Assembly (NCBI GenBank): GCA_036734085.1
Contig: DAIMZF010000080.1
Coordinates: forward strand, 1-14,602
DNA: 14,602 bases
Reading direction: 5' to 3'
Source of the DNA: J038 sp036734085
Lineage (GTDB): Bacteria; Chloroflexota; Anaerolineae; Aggregatilineales; Phototrophicaceae
A program made the translations under genes and the position numbers. The notes below the pieces were generated by a model that was given only the letters and a program-made list of their open reading frames with translations, did not search any database and was not told where the DNA came from. This document shows, piece after piece, positions 1 to 6,362 of this stretch (the first letter of the stretch is position 1; every line of letters starts with the position of its first letter).

Positions 1-188
1 GTGCAGTTGTTGCCGCGCTGAACTGGCATCGGGTAGTTAGCGGCGTTGAACAGCCCATATAACGCGCCATCCAGATTGAAAGCGGTGTAACCCGGCGTCT
101 GCATGATGGGCGCTCCGCCGAACACGTTCCCATAGAACGCGGCGGCTTTGTCCATATCGTCTACCAGCACATATACATTGAGTTTCAT
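1..188 (-). CDS. VOC family (glyoxalase/bleomycin-resistance fold) protein, N-terminal part only
   Basis: The minus-strand frame opens at the ATG at 188-186, behind a GAGGAG ribosome site about 9 bases upstream, and runs off the window edge, so only the first 62 residues are visible. It begins MKLNVYVLVDDMDKAAAFYG, the usual first beta-strand and helix of a vicinal-oxygen-chelate module, in which a domain typically opens with a short strand and then 'D...A..FY...FG'. VOC proteins are small cytoplasmic metal-binding enzymes or drug-binding proteins; the substrate cannot be read from this fragment. The gene starts 27 bases after the stop of the MerR-type regulator and on the same strand, so the two are very probably co-transcribed and this protein is the likely regulated output. 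The C-terminal part, including most metal ligands, is outside the window. Confidence 0.8.
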   Translation of the reverse strand, partial: MKLNVYVLVDDMDKAAAFYGNVFGGAPIMQTPGYTAFNLDGALYGLFNAANYPMPVQRGNNC

Positions 189-215
189 CTTGTATTTCTC
201 CTCATCAATAAACGT

Positions 216-1025
216 TTAATCAGCAATACGGGCTATCGGAAATTGAATTTCGGTGACGTAGCTGTCGTCATCCTGGCGCGGCGGCGAACTGTAATGCAGG
301 TAAAGCTCGCGGTTCGCGCCGTCAATGTGGTAGCCGCCCACATCCAGCCAGCGCACCAGCGCATCGCACACAGCAGGCAGAGTCTGATATGCGCCCTGAT
401 GCACGATGCTCGCCATCGTCGCCGGTGGCAGTTGATACACACGAACATCGGGTACAGGGGCAATTTCATCTGGCAGATAGACCAGCGCTTCGGCGTCGAT
501 GTTGTCTTCCGGGTGGCTGTCGTCGTGCCAGATGACGACCGGTAGGCCATTGATGCCTGATGGCGCAAGATGCGCCATCAGGCGATCAAACAGATAGCCG
601 ATGTTGGCATGGTCGCTGATCGTATCGCGCACGGAAGCCACCCACTGCGCCGGAACATCCTTGACGATGACATCATAGCGGCTGTTGTCGCTCTCGATCT
701 GCTGTAGACGCGCTCGTGCCCGCGCCAATCGCTCTTGCTCGGTACGCACACGATCTTCCAACTCAGCTTGTTTTTGCAGGATCATCCCGCGCAGTTGCTC
801 CGGCGACAGCTCACTTTCCAGCAGATGGCTGATCTGCTTGAGTGAGAAGCCTAAATCCTGCAAGGCAAGGATACGGTTCAACTGTGGCAGTTGCGCGGCG
901 TTGTAGTAACGATAGCCTGTCTCACGGTCAATGTGAGCGGGCTTCAGCAGGCCGATCTCGTCATAGTGGCGCAACATGCGGATTGAAATGTGCGTCAACC
1001 TGGAAAAATCACCGATTTTTAGCAT
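216..1025 (-). CDS. MerR-family transcriptional activator with GyrI-like effector-binding domain
   Basis: The 269-residue protein has the BmrR-like layout. A winged helix-turn-helix lies at about residues 3-70 (KIGDFSRLTHISIRMLRHYD, then the 'GLLKP...TGYRYY' wing). A dimerising coiled coil follows at about 75-112, rich in Glu, Arg and Gln, then a GyrI-like/AraC effector domain at about 117-268. That domain contains the typical 'YLP' strand, 'HQGAYQTL' helix and closing 'TEIQFPI' strand. Such regulators bind hydrophobic or cationic small molecules and activate a promoter with an over-long spacer by twisting the DNA. The start ATG at 1025-1023 has AGGAG 10 bases upstream. The only gene downstream on the strand is the VOC protein. 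A MerR-type promoter lies just upstream at 1055-1085, so autoregulation is likely. The effector is unknown. Confidence 0.92.
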   Translation of the reverse strand: MLKIGDFSRLTHISIRMLRHYDEIGLLKPAHIDRETGYRYYNAAQLPQLNRILALQDLGFSLKQISHLLESELSPEQLRGMILQKQAELEDRVRTEQERLARARARLQQIESDNSRYDVIVKDVPAQWVASVRDTISDHANIGYLFDRLMAHLAPSGINGLPVVIWHDDSHPEDNIDAEALVYLPDEIAPVPDVRVYQLPPATMASIVHQGAYQTLPAVCDALVRWLDVGGYHIDGANRELYLHYSSPPRQDDDSYVTEIQFPIARIAD

Positions 1026-1054
1026 AGCGAGCTATCTCCTGTTTGCTGAAAATC

Positions 1055-1085
1055 AGTGTAATCCCTGACACGATGTGAGAGTCAA
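1055..1085 (-). promoter_or_regulatory. MerR-type promoter with 19-bp spacer driving merR-VOC
   Basis: On the minus strand TTGACT (1085-1080) and TACACT (1060-1055) are separated by 19 bases, against the usual 17. A 19-20 bp spacer holding a dyad is the hallmark of promoters bound by MerR-family activators. An imperfect dyad TGACtC...GtGTCA spans the -35 box and the first part of the spacer. The transcript would start about 30 bases before the merR ATG. This is a sequence-only call. Confidence 0.65.
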
Positions 1086-1156
1086 GCATCATTTTGTCAT
1101 TATGTGTCATGTGATGCGGGCGTTTCGGCACATTGACCTTACTACCATCAACTTTT

Positions 1157-1213
1157 ATTGTCTTTATTGACAATCTATAGCTTTTGCTCTATTATATTGT
1201 CTTTATTGACAAT
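1157..1213 (+). promoter_or_regulatory. tetR promoter with two identical palindromic operators
   Basis: An 18-base sequence ATTGTCTTTATTGACAAT occurs twice without a mismatch, at 1157-1174 and 1196-1213. Each copy is a perfect inverted repeat (ATTGTC / GACAAT, 6-base centre). The first copy contains a consensus -35 box TTGACA (1167-1172), followed after exactly 17 bases by TATTAT (1190-1195), so transcription should begin near 1202, inside the second copy. A repressor bound to both copies would cover the -35 box and the start site. The obvious candidate is the TetR-type protein encoded immediately downstream, giving autorepression. Confidence 0.8.
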
Positions 1214-1229
1214 TTATCGAGGTGTTGGA

Positions 1230-1817
1230 ATGGGACGAAAAAACCTGACCGAAGAACGCACGGCGGAAATTCTCGACGCTTTCGCACGTTGTATGGTTAA
1301 GTACGGGCTGGATACATCGCTCGACCAGGTGGCGGAAGAGGCGGGTATGACGCGCAGTATCATTCGCCACTACATCGGCAACCGTGAGGAAGTCGTCAAC
1401 GCACTGATAGAGCGCATTACGGGGGATTATCTGGCGGAACTACGGGCGGATGCGGAGCAAATCCCGCAGGGGCAGATGATCGTCGCCACGCTGGATTATC
1501 TATTTGATGATGATGCTGGCTACGACGATACCGATAAGCTCATCTTCGACGTGATGATGACCGCCAAAGACCGCTATCTGGGTGCGAAACAGACGCTGAT
1601 TGTCATGTTTGAGGAACTCATCAGCATGTTTACGGACGATTTAACCTATGCCTATCCGCAAGCGGATGAAGCCCGTTGCCGCGATGTCGCCTACAGTGTG
1701 CTGGCGCTGGCGATGAGCAATGAGTCGCTGATGGGAGTGGGCATGGATAAGCGCTATCGCGCCGCCGCCCGTGCTAGCGCTGAAGCCTTAATTCGCACGC
1801 TGGAGTCTTTCGGCTAA
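1230..1817 (+). CDS. TetR/AcrR-family transcriptional regulator
   Basis: The protein is 195 residues from the ATG at 1230, preceded by GAGGTG at a good distance. An in-frame upstream start at 1158 would place the operator repeats inside the coding sequence and has no ribosome site, so it was not used. The N-terminus holds a TetR helix-turn-helix at about residues 12-55 (TAEILDAFARCMVKYGLDTS, then LDQVAEEAGMTRSIIRHYIG, then NREEVVNALI). The remainder is a helical ligand-binding and dimerisation region without a recognisable subfamily signature. The gene leads a plus-strand set with a DUF418 membrane protein and an amine oxidase and stands divergent from merR-VOC. Two identical palindromes at its promoter point to autorepression; the ligand is unknown. 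Confidence 0.92.
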   Translation: MGRKNLTEERTAEILDAFARCMVKYGLDTSLDQVAEEAGMTRSIIRHYIGNREEVVNALIERITGDYLAELRADAEQIPQGQMIVATLDYLFDDDAGYDDTDKLIFDVMMTAKDRYLGAKQTLIVMFEELISMFTDDLTYAYPQADEARCRDVAYSVLALAMSNESLMGVGMDKRYRAAARASAEALIRTLESFG

Positions 1818-1852
1818 CTAAATTTTGATCGCAATCGCATCTATCCGTCGTC

Positions 1853-1880
1853 GGCAGGGGATAACCCGCCTGCCCATAGT
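1853..1880 (+). terminator. Weak intrinsic terminator or attenuator between tetR and DUF418 gene
   Basis: GGCAGG (1853-1858) pairs with CCTGCC (1869-1874) around a 10-base loop, followed by a short T-rich stretch (ATAGTTTTGTG). The stem is only 6 bp and the T-run short, so it would at most reduce read-through from tetR into the DUF418 gene. Confidence 0.35.
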
Positions 1881-1913
1881 TTTGTGTTGCCTGTTATCGG
1901 CAGAGGAGAATCA

Positions 1914-3026
1914 ATGAACACAGCAACAATCATTCCGGTTCAACAGCGCATCATTGCGCTGGATGTTTTGCGCGGCTTCGCGTTATTCGGCGTGTTACTG
2001 GTCAACATGCTGGATTTCAGCAGTTCCGCCTTGCGTGCTGACACCATCGGCGCTCGTGGGGGCGAACTCGATCAATTGGTGGATGTCGCTATCGCGTTTT
2101 TCGCCATCACCAAGTTTTATCTGCTGTTCAGTTTTCTGTTCGGCGTGGGCTTCGCGGTGCAGATGCGCCGGATGGCGGCCACGAACCGTCCCTTTATCGG
2201 CTTTTATCTGCGGCGGTTGCTGGTTTTGCTGGTCATCGGGTTTGCTCATGCCATCCTGCTATGGGATGGCGACATCCTGCGGCTTTATGCGGTGGCGGGC
2301 GTGCTGTTGCTGGTGGTGCGCAACTGGCCGGATCGCGTTTTGCTGGCGCTGGCGGGTGTGATTACGCTGGCCGGATTAGTTATCTTTAGCCTTGTTCCCT
2401 ACGAAGCGGCGACTGCGATGACCGACACGGCAAGCGTTCAACTATTGGCAGATGGTACTTATGCGGAATTGGTCGCGTACCGCCTGAGCGAACAGATAGT
2501 GCTGGACATCCAAATTCCAATGGTGCTGGTGATGTTTCTGGTCGGGCTGGTCGTTGGGCGGTCGGGCATACTGGATGAGCCGGAACGCTATCAGCCCTTT
2601 CTACGACGTGCCTGGAAGGGGGCATTGCCGTTCGCACTTGTTGGAAATGGGCTGTTTCTGGCAGGTTTCGAGACGAAAACCATGTGGATGGTGAGCATCG
2701 GCATTCACATCGGCGCACCCCTGCTGAGCTTTGTCTATGCCGCGTGGGTGCTACTGTATGCCGAGAAGCTGACCTTCTTTGCTCCGGTCGGACGCATGGC
2801 ATTGACGAACTATCTGTCACAATCGCTGATTGCTACGACGCTGTTTTACGGTTATGGCTTTGGACTATACGATCAGGTGCTACCGACTTTGATGCTGGTT
2901 CTCGTGCTGGTGATCTTCGCCGCGCAGACTCTCTTCAGCCAGTTTTGGCTGGCACAGTATCGCTTTGGCCCGATGGAGTGGCTGTGGCGGTCGCTGACGT
3001 ATGGGCAGTGGCAACCATTACGATAA
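1914..3026 (+). CDS. DUF418 domain-containing integral membrane protein (YeiB-like)
   Basis: The 370-residue protein is read from the ATG at 1914, which has GAGGAG 7-8 bases upstream; an earlier in-frame start at 1884 has no ribosome site. It opens with the family signature RIIALDVLRGFALFGVLLVN, followed by many hydrophobic helices and by conserved 'KFYLLFSFLFGVGFAVQ' and 'RRLLVLLVIGFAHAILLWDGDIL' segments. It closes with the DUF418 C-terminal pattern 'GRMALTNYLSQSL...FGPMEWLWRSLTYGQWQPLR'. About ten membrane segments are expected. The family is common in Bacillales, Chloroflexota and enterobacteria (YeiB); it is related to acyltransferase-3-like membrane proteins and no firm biochemical role is known. 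It lies 96 bases after tetR and 72 bases before the amine oxidase on the same strand, so it is probably in the same regulon. Confidence 0.92.
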   Translation: MNTATIIPVQQRIIALDVLRGFALFGVLLVNMLDFSSSALRADTIGARGGELDQLVDVAIAFFAITKFYLLFSFLFGVGFAVQMRRMAATNRPFIGFYLRRLLVLLVIGFAHAILLWDGDILRLYAVAGVLLLVVRNWPDRVLLALAGVITLAGLVIFSLVPYEAATAMTDTASVQLLADGTYAELVAYRLSEQIVLDIQIPMVLVMFLVGLVVGRSGILDEPERYQPFLRRAWKGALPFALVGNGLFLAGFETKTMWMVSIGIHIGAPLLSFVYAAWVLLYAEKLTFFAPVGRMALTNYLSQSLIATTLFYGYGFGLYDQVLPTLMLVLVLVIFAAQTLFSQFWLAQYRFGPMEWLWRSLTYGQWQPLR

Positions 3027-3098
3027 GCTGGCTCACTACAAGCTAACGATTATGCTGATATACCGTTGAACAACCAAGAGAATAAGAAAGGGACTGCC

Positions 3099-4310
3099 AT
3101 GAAAAATTTGGATTGTGATGTATTGGTCATTGGCGCTGGTATTGCTGGCCTCAAGGCCGCACAAGACTTGCAAGCAAGCGGACTCCGGGTGATTGTCCTG
3201 GAAGCCCGTGATCGCGTGGGCGGGCGAATTGAGACCGACCGCACTTTTACTGACATCCCGATTGAACTAGGTGCGGAACTGGTTCATTCCACTGGCGCGG
3301 AAACCTGGGAGGTTATCCGCCAGCATCAGATAGCAACACATGCGCTCCGGCAAACAGCTTCGCAGAACACAGAGGAAATTTCATTCACAGACATCCCGCG
3401 CCAACCGCATCACGGGGAAAGTTTGGAAAGTTATCTGCTCAGTCTGGGGCTTAAACCGGGTGATTGGCCGGATGAAGTGCGCTTACTAGAGCTAGACACT
3501 GAACGCGCTTCCCGGTGGAGTGCCAAAACAGTGTTTGAACGCTTCATCCGTGCGATGGATAACCACGTTGACCAGCAGGATTTTCGCATCCCGACAGGGT
3601 ATGACCAACTGCCGCTTACGCTGGCAAAAGGTCTGGACATCCGCTTCAATCAGGTGGTGACACACATCCACTGGGCAGACAGCCATGATGTGCGCGTTGT
3701 AACGGATTCTGACGTACAGTTTACAGCGTCAAAGGCCGTCATTACCCTCCCTATAGGCGTGCTGAAAAGCGGAGCAGTCACATTTGATCCACCTCTGCCA
3801 GCCGATAAACAATCCGCGATAGAGGCAATTGGCGTCTGCGACATCGTAAAGGTCTTTCTGGATTTTGAGAGTCCAGTCTTGCCATCAGGTGTTGATAGCG
3901 TTTTTGATGAACGCGGCGTTCCGCCGGTTTGGTGGCGTGGTAGCGCCGGGCACGCCGAAGCATCCGGTCAGGTGCTGGTAGGCTGGGCGGCGGGCGACCA
4001 TGCCAGACAATTGATTTCTGCCGGTGCGGAAAAAGGTGTAGAGATTGCACTAAATAGCCTGCGCCTAATACTGAAACAACCGCATCTTCAGCCCAAAAAT
4101 GGGCGGCTCGTTCACTGGAACGATGATCCCTTTACGCTTGGAGCCTACACCTATACGCCACCACTTGCGGAGGATGCTCAAATGCAGTTGGCCGCGCCTT
4201 CGGCCAATAAGCTTTTCTGGGCGGGAGAAGCCACCGATTACACTTGGTTTAGCGCGGTGCATGGCGCTTATCGGAGTGGCGCTCGTGCGGCGGCGGAGAT
4301 CGTTGGGTAA
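3099..4310 (+). CDS. FAD-dependent amine oxidase (flavin monoamine oxidase family)
   Basis: The 403-residue protein is read from the ATG at 3099, preceded by AAAGGGA; a TTG 11 codons earlier is in frame but lacks a ribosome site. The N-terminus is a Rossmann dinucleotide-binding fold, 'DVLVIGAGIAGLKAAQDL' with G12-x-G14-x-x-G17, then the ribose-binding acid E35 and the 'EARDRVGGRIETD' motif of the MAO/polyamine oxidase/LSD1 family. The C-terminus (residues 375-403) carries the second FAD-contact motif 'AGEATDYTWFSAVHGAYRSG'. Such enzymes oxidise primary or secondary amines, including polyamines, with release of hydrogen peroxide; the amine used here cannot be inferred. It is somewhat shorter than most family members (about 430-500). 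The last 67 bases of the gene and the 11 bases after it recur exactly at 6078-6155. Confidence 0.93.
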   Translation: MKNLDCDVLVIGAGIAGLKAAQDLQASGLRVIVLEARDRVGGRIETDRTFTDIPIELGAELVHSTGAETWEVIRQHQIATHALRQTASQNTEEISFTDIPRQPHHGESLESYLLSLGLKPGDWPDEVRLLELDTERASRWSAKTVFERFIRAMDNHVDQQDFRIPTGYDQLPLTLAKGLDIRFNQVVTHIHWADSHDVRVVTDSDVQFTASKAVITLPIGVLKSGAVTFDPPLPADKQSAIEAIGVCDIVKVFLDFESPVLPSGVDSVFDERGVPPVWWRGSAGHAEASGQVLVGWAAGDHARQLISAGAEKGVEIALNSLRLILKQPHLQPKNGRLVHWNDDPFTLGAYTYTPPLAEDAQMQLAAPSANKLFWAGEATDYTWFSAVHGAYRSGARAAAEIVG

Positions 4311-4321
4311 ATCACTTAAGT
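4244..4321 (+). repeat. 78-bp direct repeat, copy 1 (3' end of the amine oxidase gene)
   Basis: Positions 4244-4321 are identical base for base to 6078-6155. This copy encodes the last residues of the amine oxidase (from about WFSAVHGAYRSG to the stop) plus 11 bases after it. The match stops one base into the right half of a perfect 14-base palindrome, ATCACTTAAGTGAT (4311-4324). The two copies flank the hydrolase-tetR pair. Confidence 0.97.
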
Positions 4322-4440
4322 GATGCTTTCGAGCGACTTCACAAGCCCGTAAGCGAGAGGGCGCAGTAGCAACATCCTGATGGCGTACAATTTCCGTTGT
4401 GTGAAGCCGAAGGGTTAAAACTGCGCCTACTCACCCTCGA
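4311..4440. other. Convergent intergenic region with palindrome and inverted repeats
   Basis: This gap separates the convergent amine oxidase and hydrolase genes. It starts with the perfect palindrome ATCACTTAAGTGAT (4311-4324). Two further inverted pairs interleave rather than nest: CTTCACA (4337-4343) with TGTGAAG (4400-4406), and GGCGCAG (4360-4366) with CTGCGCC (4421-4427). No T-run typical of an intrinsic terminator and no ORF with a ribosome site are visible. Confidence 0.4.
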
Positions 4441-5403
4441 TCATTGTATATGTGGCGTAGTATCTGGTTCAGTGATATGTTGTTGTAAATAGGCGTCCAC
4501 AATGCCAGCATATTCGTTAGCGAACACTTCACCCGTCGCCCAGTGCCCGTAATCAATTTCAACATACTGCTTTATCCCACCCAGCCGATCATAATTGCGT
4601 TTGGTCACTGCCGGGCTGACCATCGTATCCCGCATCGGGTTAATCACCAGAATCGGATGGGTATTCGCCTCAAACGGGATGCGGGCAGGCGTGGTGAACG
4701 TACTCCGCATGTAGCGCAGAGATACCGATTTAATGGGCAGGGGATCGTTCTTCCAGATGTCATAGAAGCGTGTATCGCGCTCATCCACCATCGCGTTGAA
4801 CTTCGCCAGCGCACGAAATGGCAGGCGTAGACCGGGCACAAGTGCGGCAAATAAGCGGATGGTCGCCGCCATTAGCGCAGGGTAGCCGGGAAAGTGGCGC
4901 AGAGCCGCAAAGCGTGACATAGCGATGGTGTTGTGGATACTGCCGAAGTCATACAGGTTATGGCAGATGACGGCATCAACGGGTGCACCTTCGGTGGCGG
5001 CATTGTAGACTAATCCACTGCCGACACTGCCACCCAGCAAAAACAACGCACCAGAATATCGCGCACGCGCCCAATGTGTCACATCGATAATGTTCTGCAC
5101 GAATTGGCCGACGGTGAAATCACCGCGATTGCCTTCAGAGTACCCTTGCCCGCGCTGGTTGGGCGCGATGATGGTGTATCCGCGTTCGTACATCGCCAAT
5201 ATCGGTTCTATAAAAATGCGCGAATAACCGCCGCCGCCGTGATTGACAATCAACACAGGCGCGGATTTGTCCGCCTGTTCGTAAACGTCCATGTGGATGT
5301 TCACGCCAGTGGATTGTAGGGTCATCTCCTGCCGCAGAGCGTTGCTCCGGGCGATAGTTGCTGTATCGAAGTAATTCTGCCAGTAGGTTTGATGGATGCT
5401 CAT
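4441..5403 (-). CDS. Alpha/beta hydrolase (serine aminopeptidase S33 / Hydrolase_4-like)
   Basis: The 320-residue cytoplasmic protein has the full alpha/beta-hydrolase signature set. An oxyanion-hole loop HGGGG lies at residues 55-59. The nucleophile elbow is G-G-S-V-G with Ser126. Candidate acid Asp259 sits in 'INPMRDTMVS' after a core strand, and catalytic His287 in 'IDYGHWATGE'. 'IIAPNQRGQGYSEG' (residues 78-91) is the typical strand-4 region of esterases and lipase-like hydrolases. The substrate is probably an ester or small amide but is not determinable. No signal peptide is seen. The start ATG (5403-5401) has AAAGGTG upstream. It is divergent from a TetR-type gene with which it shares a 98-base control region, the usual arrangement for a repressor and the enzyme it controls. 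It lies inside the segment bounded by the 78-bp repeats. Confidence 0.92.
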   Translation of the reverse strand: MSIHQTYWQNYFDTATIARSNALRQEMTLQSTGVNIHMDVYEQADKSAPVLIVNHGGGGYSRIFIEPILAMYERGYTIIAPNQRGQGYSEGNRGDFTVGQFVQNIIDVTHWARARYSGALFLLGGSVGSGLVYNAATEGAPVDAVICHNLYDFGSIHNTIAMSRFAALRHFPGYPALMAATIRLFAALVPGLRLPFRALAKFNAMVDERDTRFYDIWKNDPLPIKSVSLRYMRSTFTTPARIPFEANTHPILVINPMRDTMVSPAVTKRNYDRLGGIKQYVEIDYGHWATGEVFANEYAGIVDAYLQQHITEPDTTPHIQ

Positions 5404-5410
5404 GGTTCAC

Positions 5411-5500
5411 CTTTATCATTTGCGTTTTCGTTTGTCCTCATGATAAAGTGTGAGCATCAAAGTTCAAACCACACGGCGATACTTAAGTAACAGGTGTTAC
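5411..5500. promoter_or_regulatory. Divergent hydrolase/tetR control region with two dyads
   Basis: CTTTATCAT (5411-5419) and ATGATAAAG (5440-5448) form a 9-bp inverted repeat. On the minus strand TTGAAC (5467-5462) and TATCAT (5445-5440) are spaced by 16 bases and make a fair promoter for the hydrolase, with the -10 box inside the right arm. A second perfect dyad, GTAACA-GG-TGTTAC (5487-5500), ends one base before the tetR start codon and covers its AGGTG ribosome site. Either dyad could be the operator of the TetR-type regulator; no footprint evidence is available. Confidence 0.55.
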
Positions 5501-5501
5501 C

Positions 5502-6086
5502 ATGACCCAATCTGACCCACGGCAGGAACGCACCCGCCAGCTTTTGCGTGAAGCCTTAATCGCGCTGGTGGCCGAGATGCCATTCGATGCCATCACCATT
5601 ACCGACATCACTCGCCGCGCCCGTGTTGCTCGCAAGACGTTCTACGCCCATTATGCCGATAAGGATGCTCTGCTGATGGACTGTATCGAGCCTCTGCTGG
5701 TCACACTGGCTGAGGGTATCTCCAACACCGACACGGAAACCCTACTAATAGACAACAAGCCACCATCCTATTCAGCGTTCAGGCACGTTCAGGAACACGC
5801 GGCGTTTTATCGGGCGATGTTGAGCGAACACGGGTCAGCGCGATTCATCGTGTATCTGCTGGACTTCATGACACGCAATTCCTATGAACGGCATCAGTTC
5901 CTGTGGCAGAATGCACCACAAATCACGGTTGAACCGATGCTGATTGCGCATTTTCTGGCTGGGGCGTTGCTCAATACCATCATCTGGTGGCTACAGCAGG
6001 ACTGCCAGCCTTCCGCCGAGACGATGGCATACACGTTCTCGCAACTCGCCGCACCGGGTCCGCTCGCCGCGCTGGGGTTGGTTTAG
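5502..6086 (+). CDS. TetR/AcrR-family transcriptional regulator (second)
   Basis: The 194-residue protein carries a standard TetR DNA-binding domain. Helix 1 is 'RTRQLLREALIALVAEMPFD'. The helix-turn-helix is 'ITITDITRRARVARKTFYAH' (residues 31-50), followed by 'YADKDALL'. The C-terminal half, with 'EHAAFYRAMLSEHGSARF', 'FLAGALLNTIIWWLQ' and 'MAYTFSQLAAPGPLAALGL', resembles the TetR_C_7-type ligand-binding domain common in Firmicutes and Chloroflexota. It is divergent from the alpha/beta hydrolase and probably represses it and itself. Its last two codons (TTG GTT) and the TAG stop are the first bases of the second 78-bp repeat, so the natural C-terminus may have been altered by a few residues when the repeat arose. 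Confidence 0.92.
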   Translation: MTQSDPRQERTRQLLREALIALVAEMPFDAITITDITRRARVARKTFYAHYADKDALLMDCIEPLLVTLAEGISNTDTETLLIDNKPPSYSAFRHVQEHAAFYRAMLSEHGSARFIVYLLDFMTRNSYERHQFLWQNAPQITVEPMLIAHFLAGALLNTIIWWLQQDCQPSAETMAYTFSQLAAPGPLAALGLV

Positions 6087-6155
6087 CGCGGTGCATGGCG
6101 CTTATCGGAGTGGCGCTCGTGCGGCGGCGGAGATCGTTGGGTAAATCACTTAAGT
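6078..6155 (+). repeat. 78-bp direct repeat, copy 2 (truncated amine oxidase 3' end)
   Basis: This is an exact copy of 4244-4321. Here it is not attached to an amine oxidase: it supplies the tail and stop codon of the tetR gene and then a dead fragment of the oxidase C-terminus (FSAVHGAYRSG in frame). It is followed directly by a palindromic intergenic element beginning GTAGGGACAC. Confidence 0.97.
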
Positions 6156-6178
6156 AGGGACACAATAGTTCGTGCCCC
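6154..6178. repeat. Palindromic intergenic element, copy 1 (degenerate)
   Basis: GTAGGGACACAATAGTTCGT followed by GCCCC is a diverged member of the GTAGGGGCACG palindrome family seen in almost every gap to the right. Two half-like sites follow (ACCGTGCCC near 6210). It abuts the end of the second 78-bp repeat, sharing its GT. The remaining bases to 6362 hold no other clear gene; TATACT at 6289-6294 is a possible -10 box for the next gene with no good -35 box. Confidence 0.7.
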
Positions 6179-6362
6179 CATTTTAAATTTTCACCTTGTT
6201 CTCTACCGTGCCCTTACGTGACTCTTCCTCTATGATTAACCATGATTATCTCCAACACAAACAAACGGCAATCCCCGTTTTTTCGCGCTATACTCAACCC
6301 TCTGTCTTCCATAGCGGAAAGGGCGCGTTCATCATGCCACAAAATAACCGGAGTGCTTTATC

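Noticed and set aside
1158..1229. Longer N-terminus of the first TetR-type protein
   Set aside because: It would translate through the operator repeats and promoter, and starts upstream of the predicted transcription start.
3066..3098. Upstream TTG start for the amine oxidase
   Set aside because: It has no ribosome site and adds an unconserved charged tail; ATG 3099 has AAAGGGA and begins directly before the Rossmann strand.
4313..4322. Intrinsic terminator at the CACTTAAGTG palindrome
   Set aside because: The stem would be AT-rich without a loop, and no T-run follows.
6078..6155. Pseudogene of a second amine oxidase
   Set aside because: Only the 78 duplicated bases are present, identical to the first copy; there is no diverged upstream part, so it is a repeat rather than a decayed paralog.
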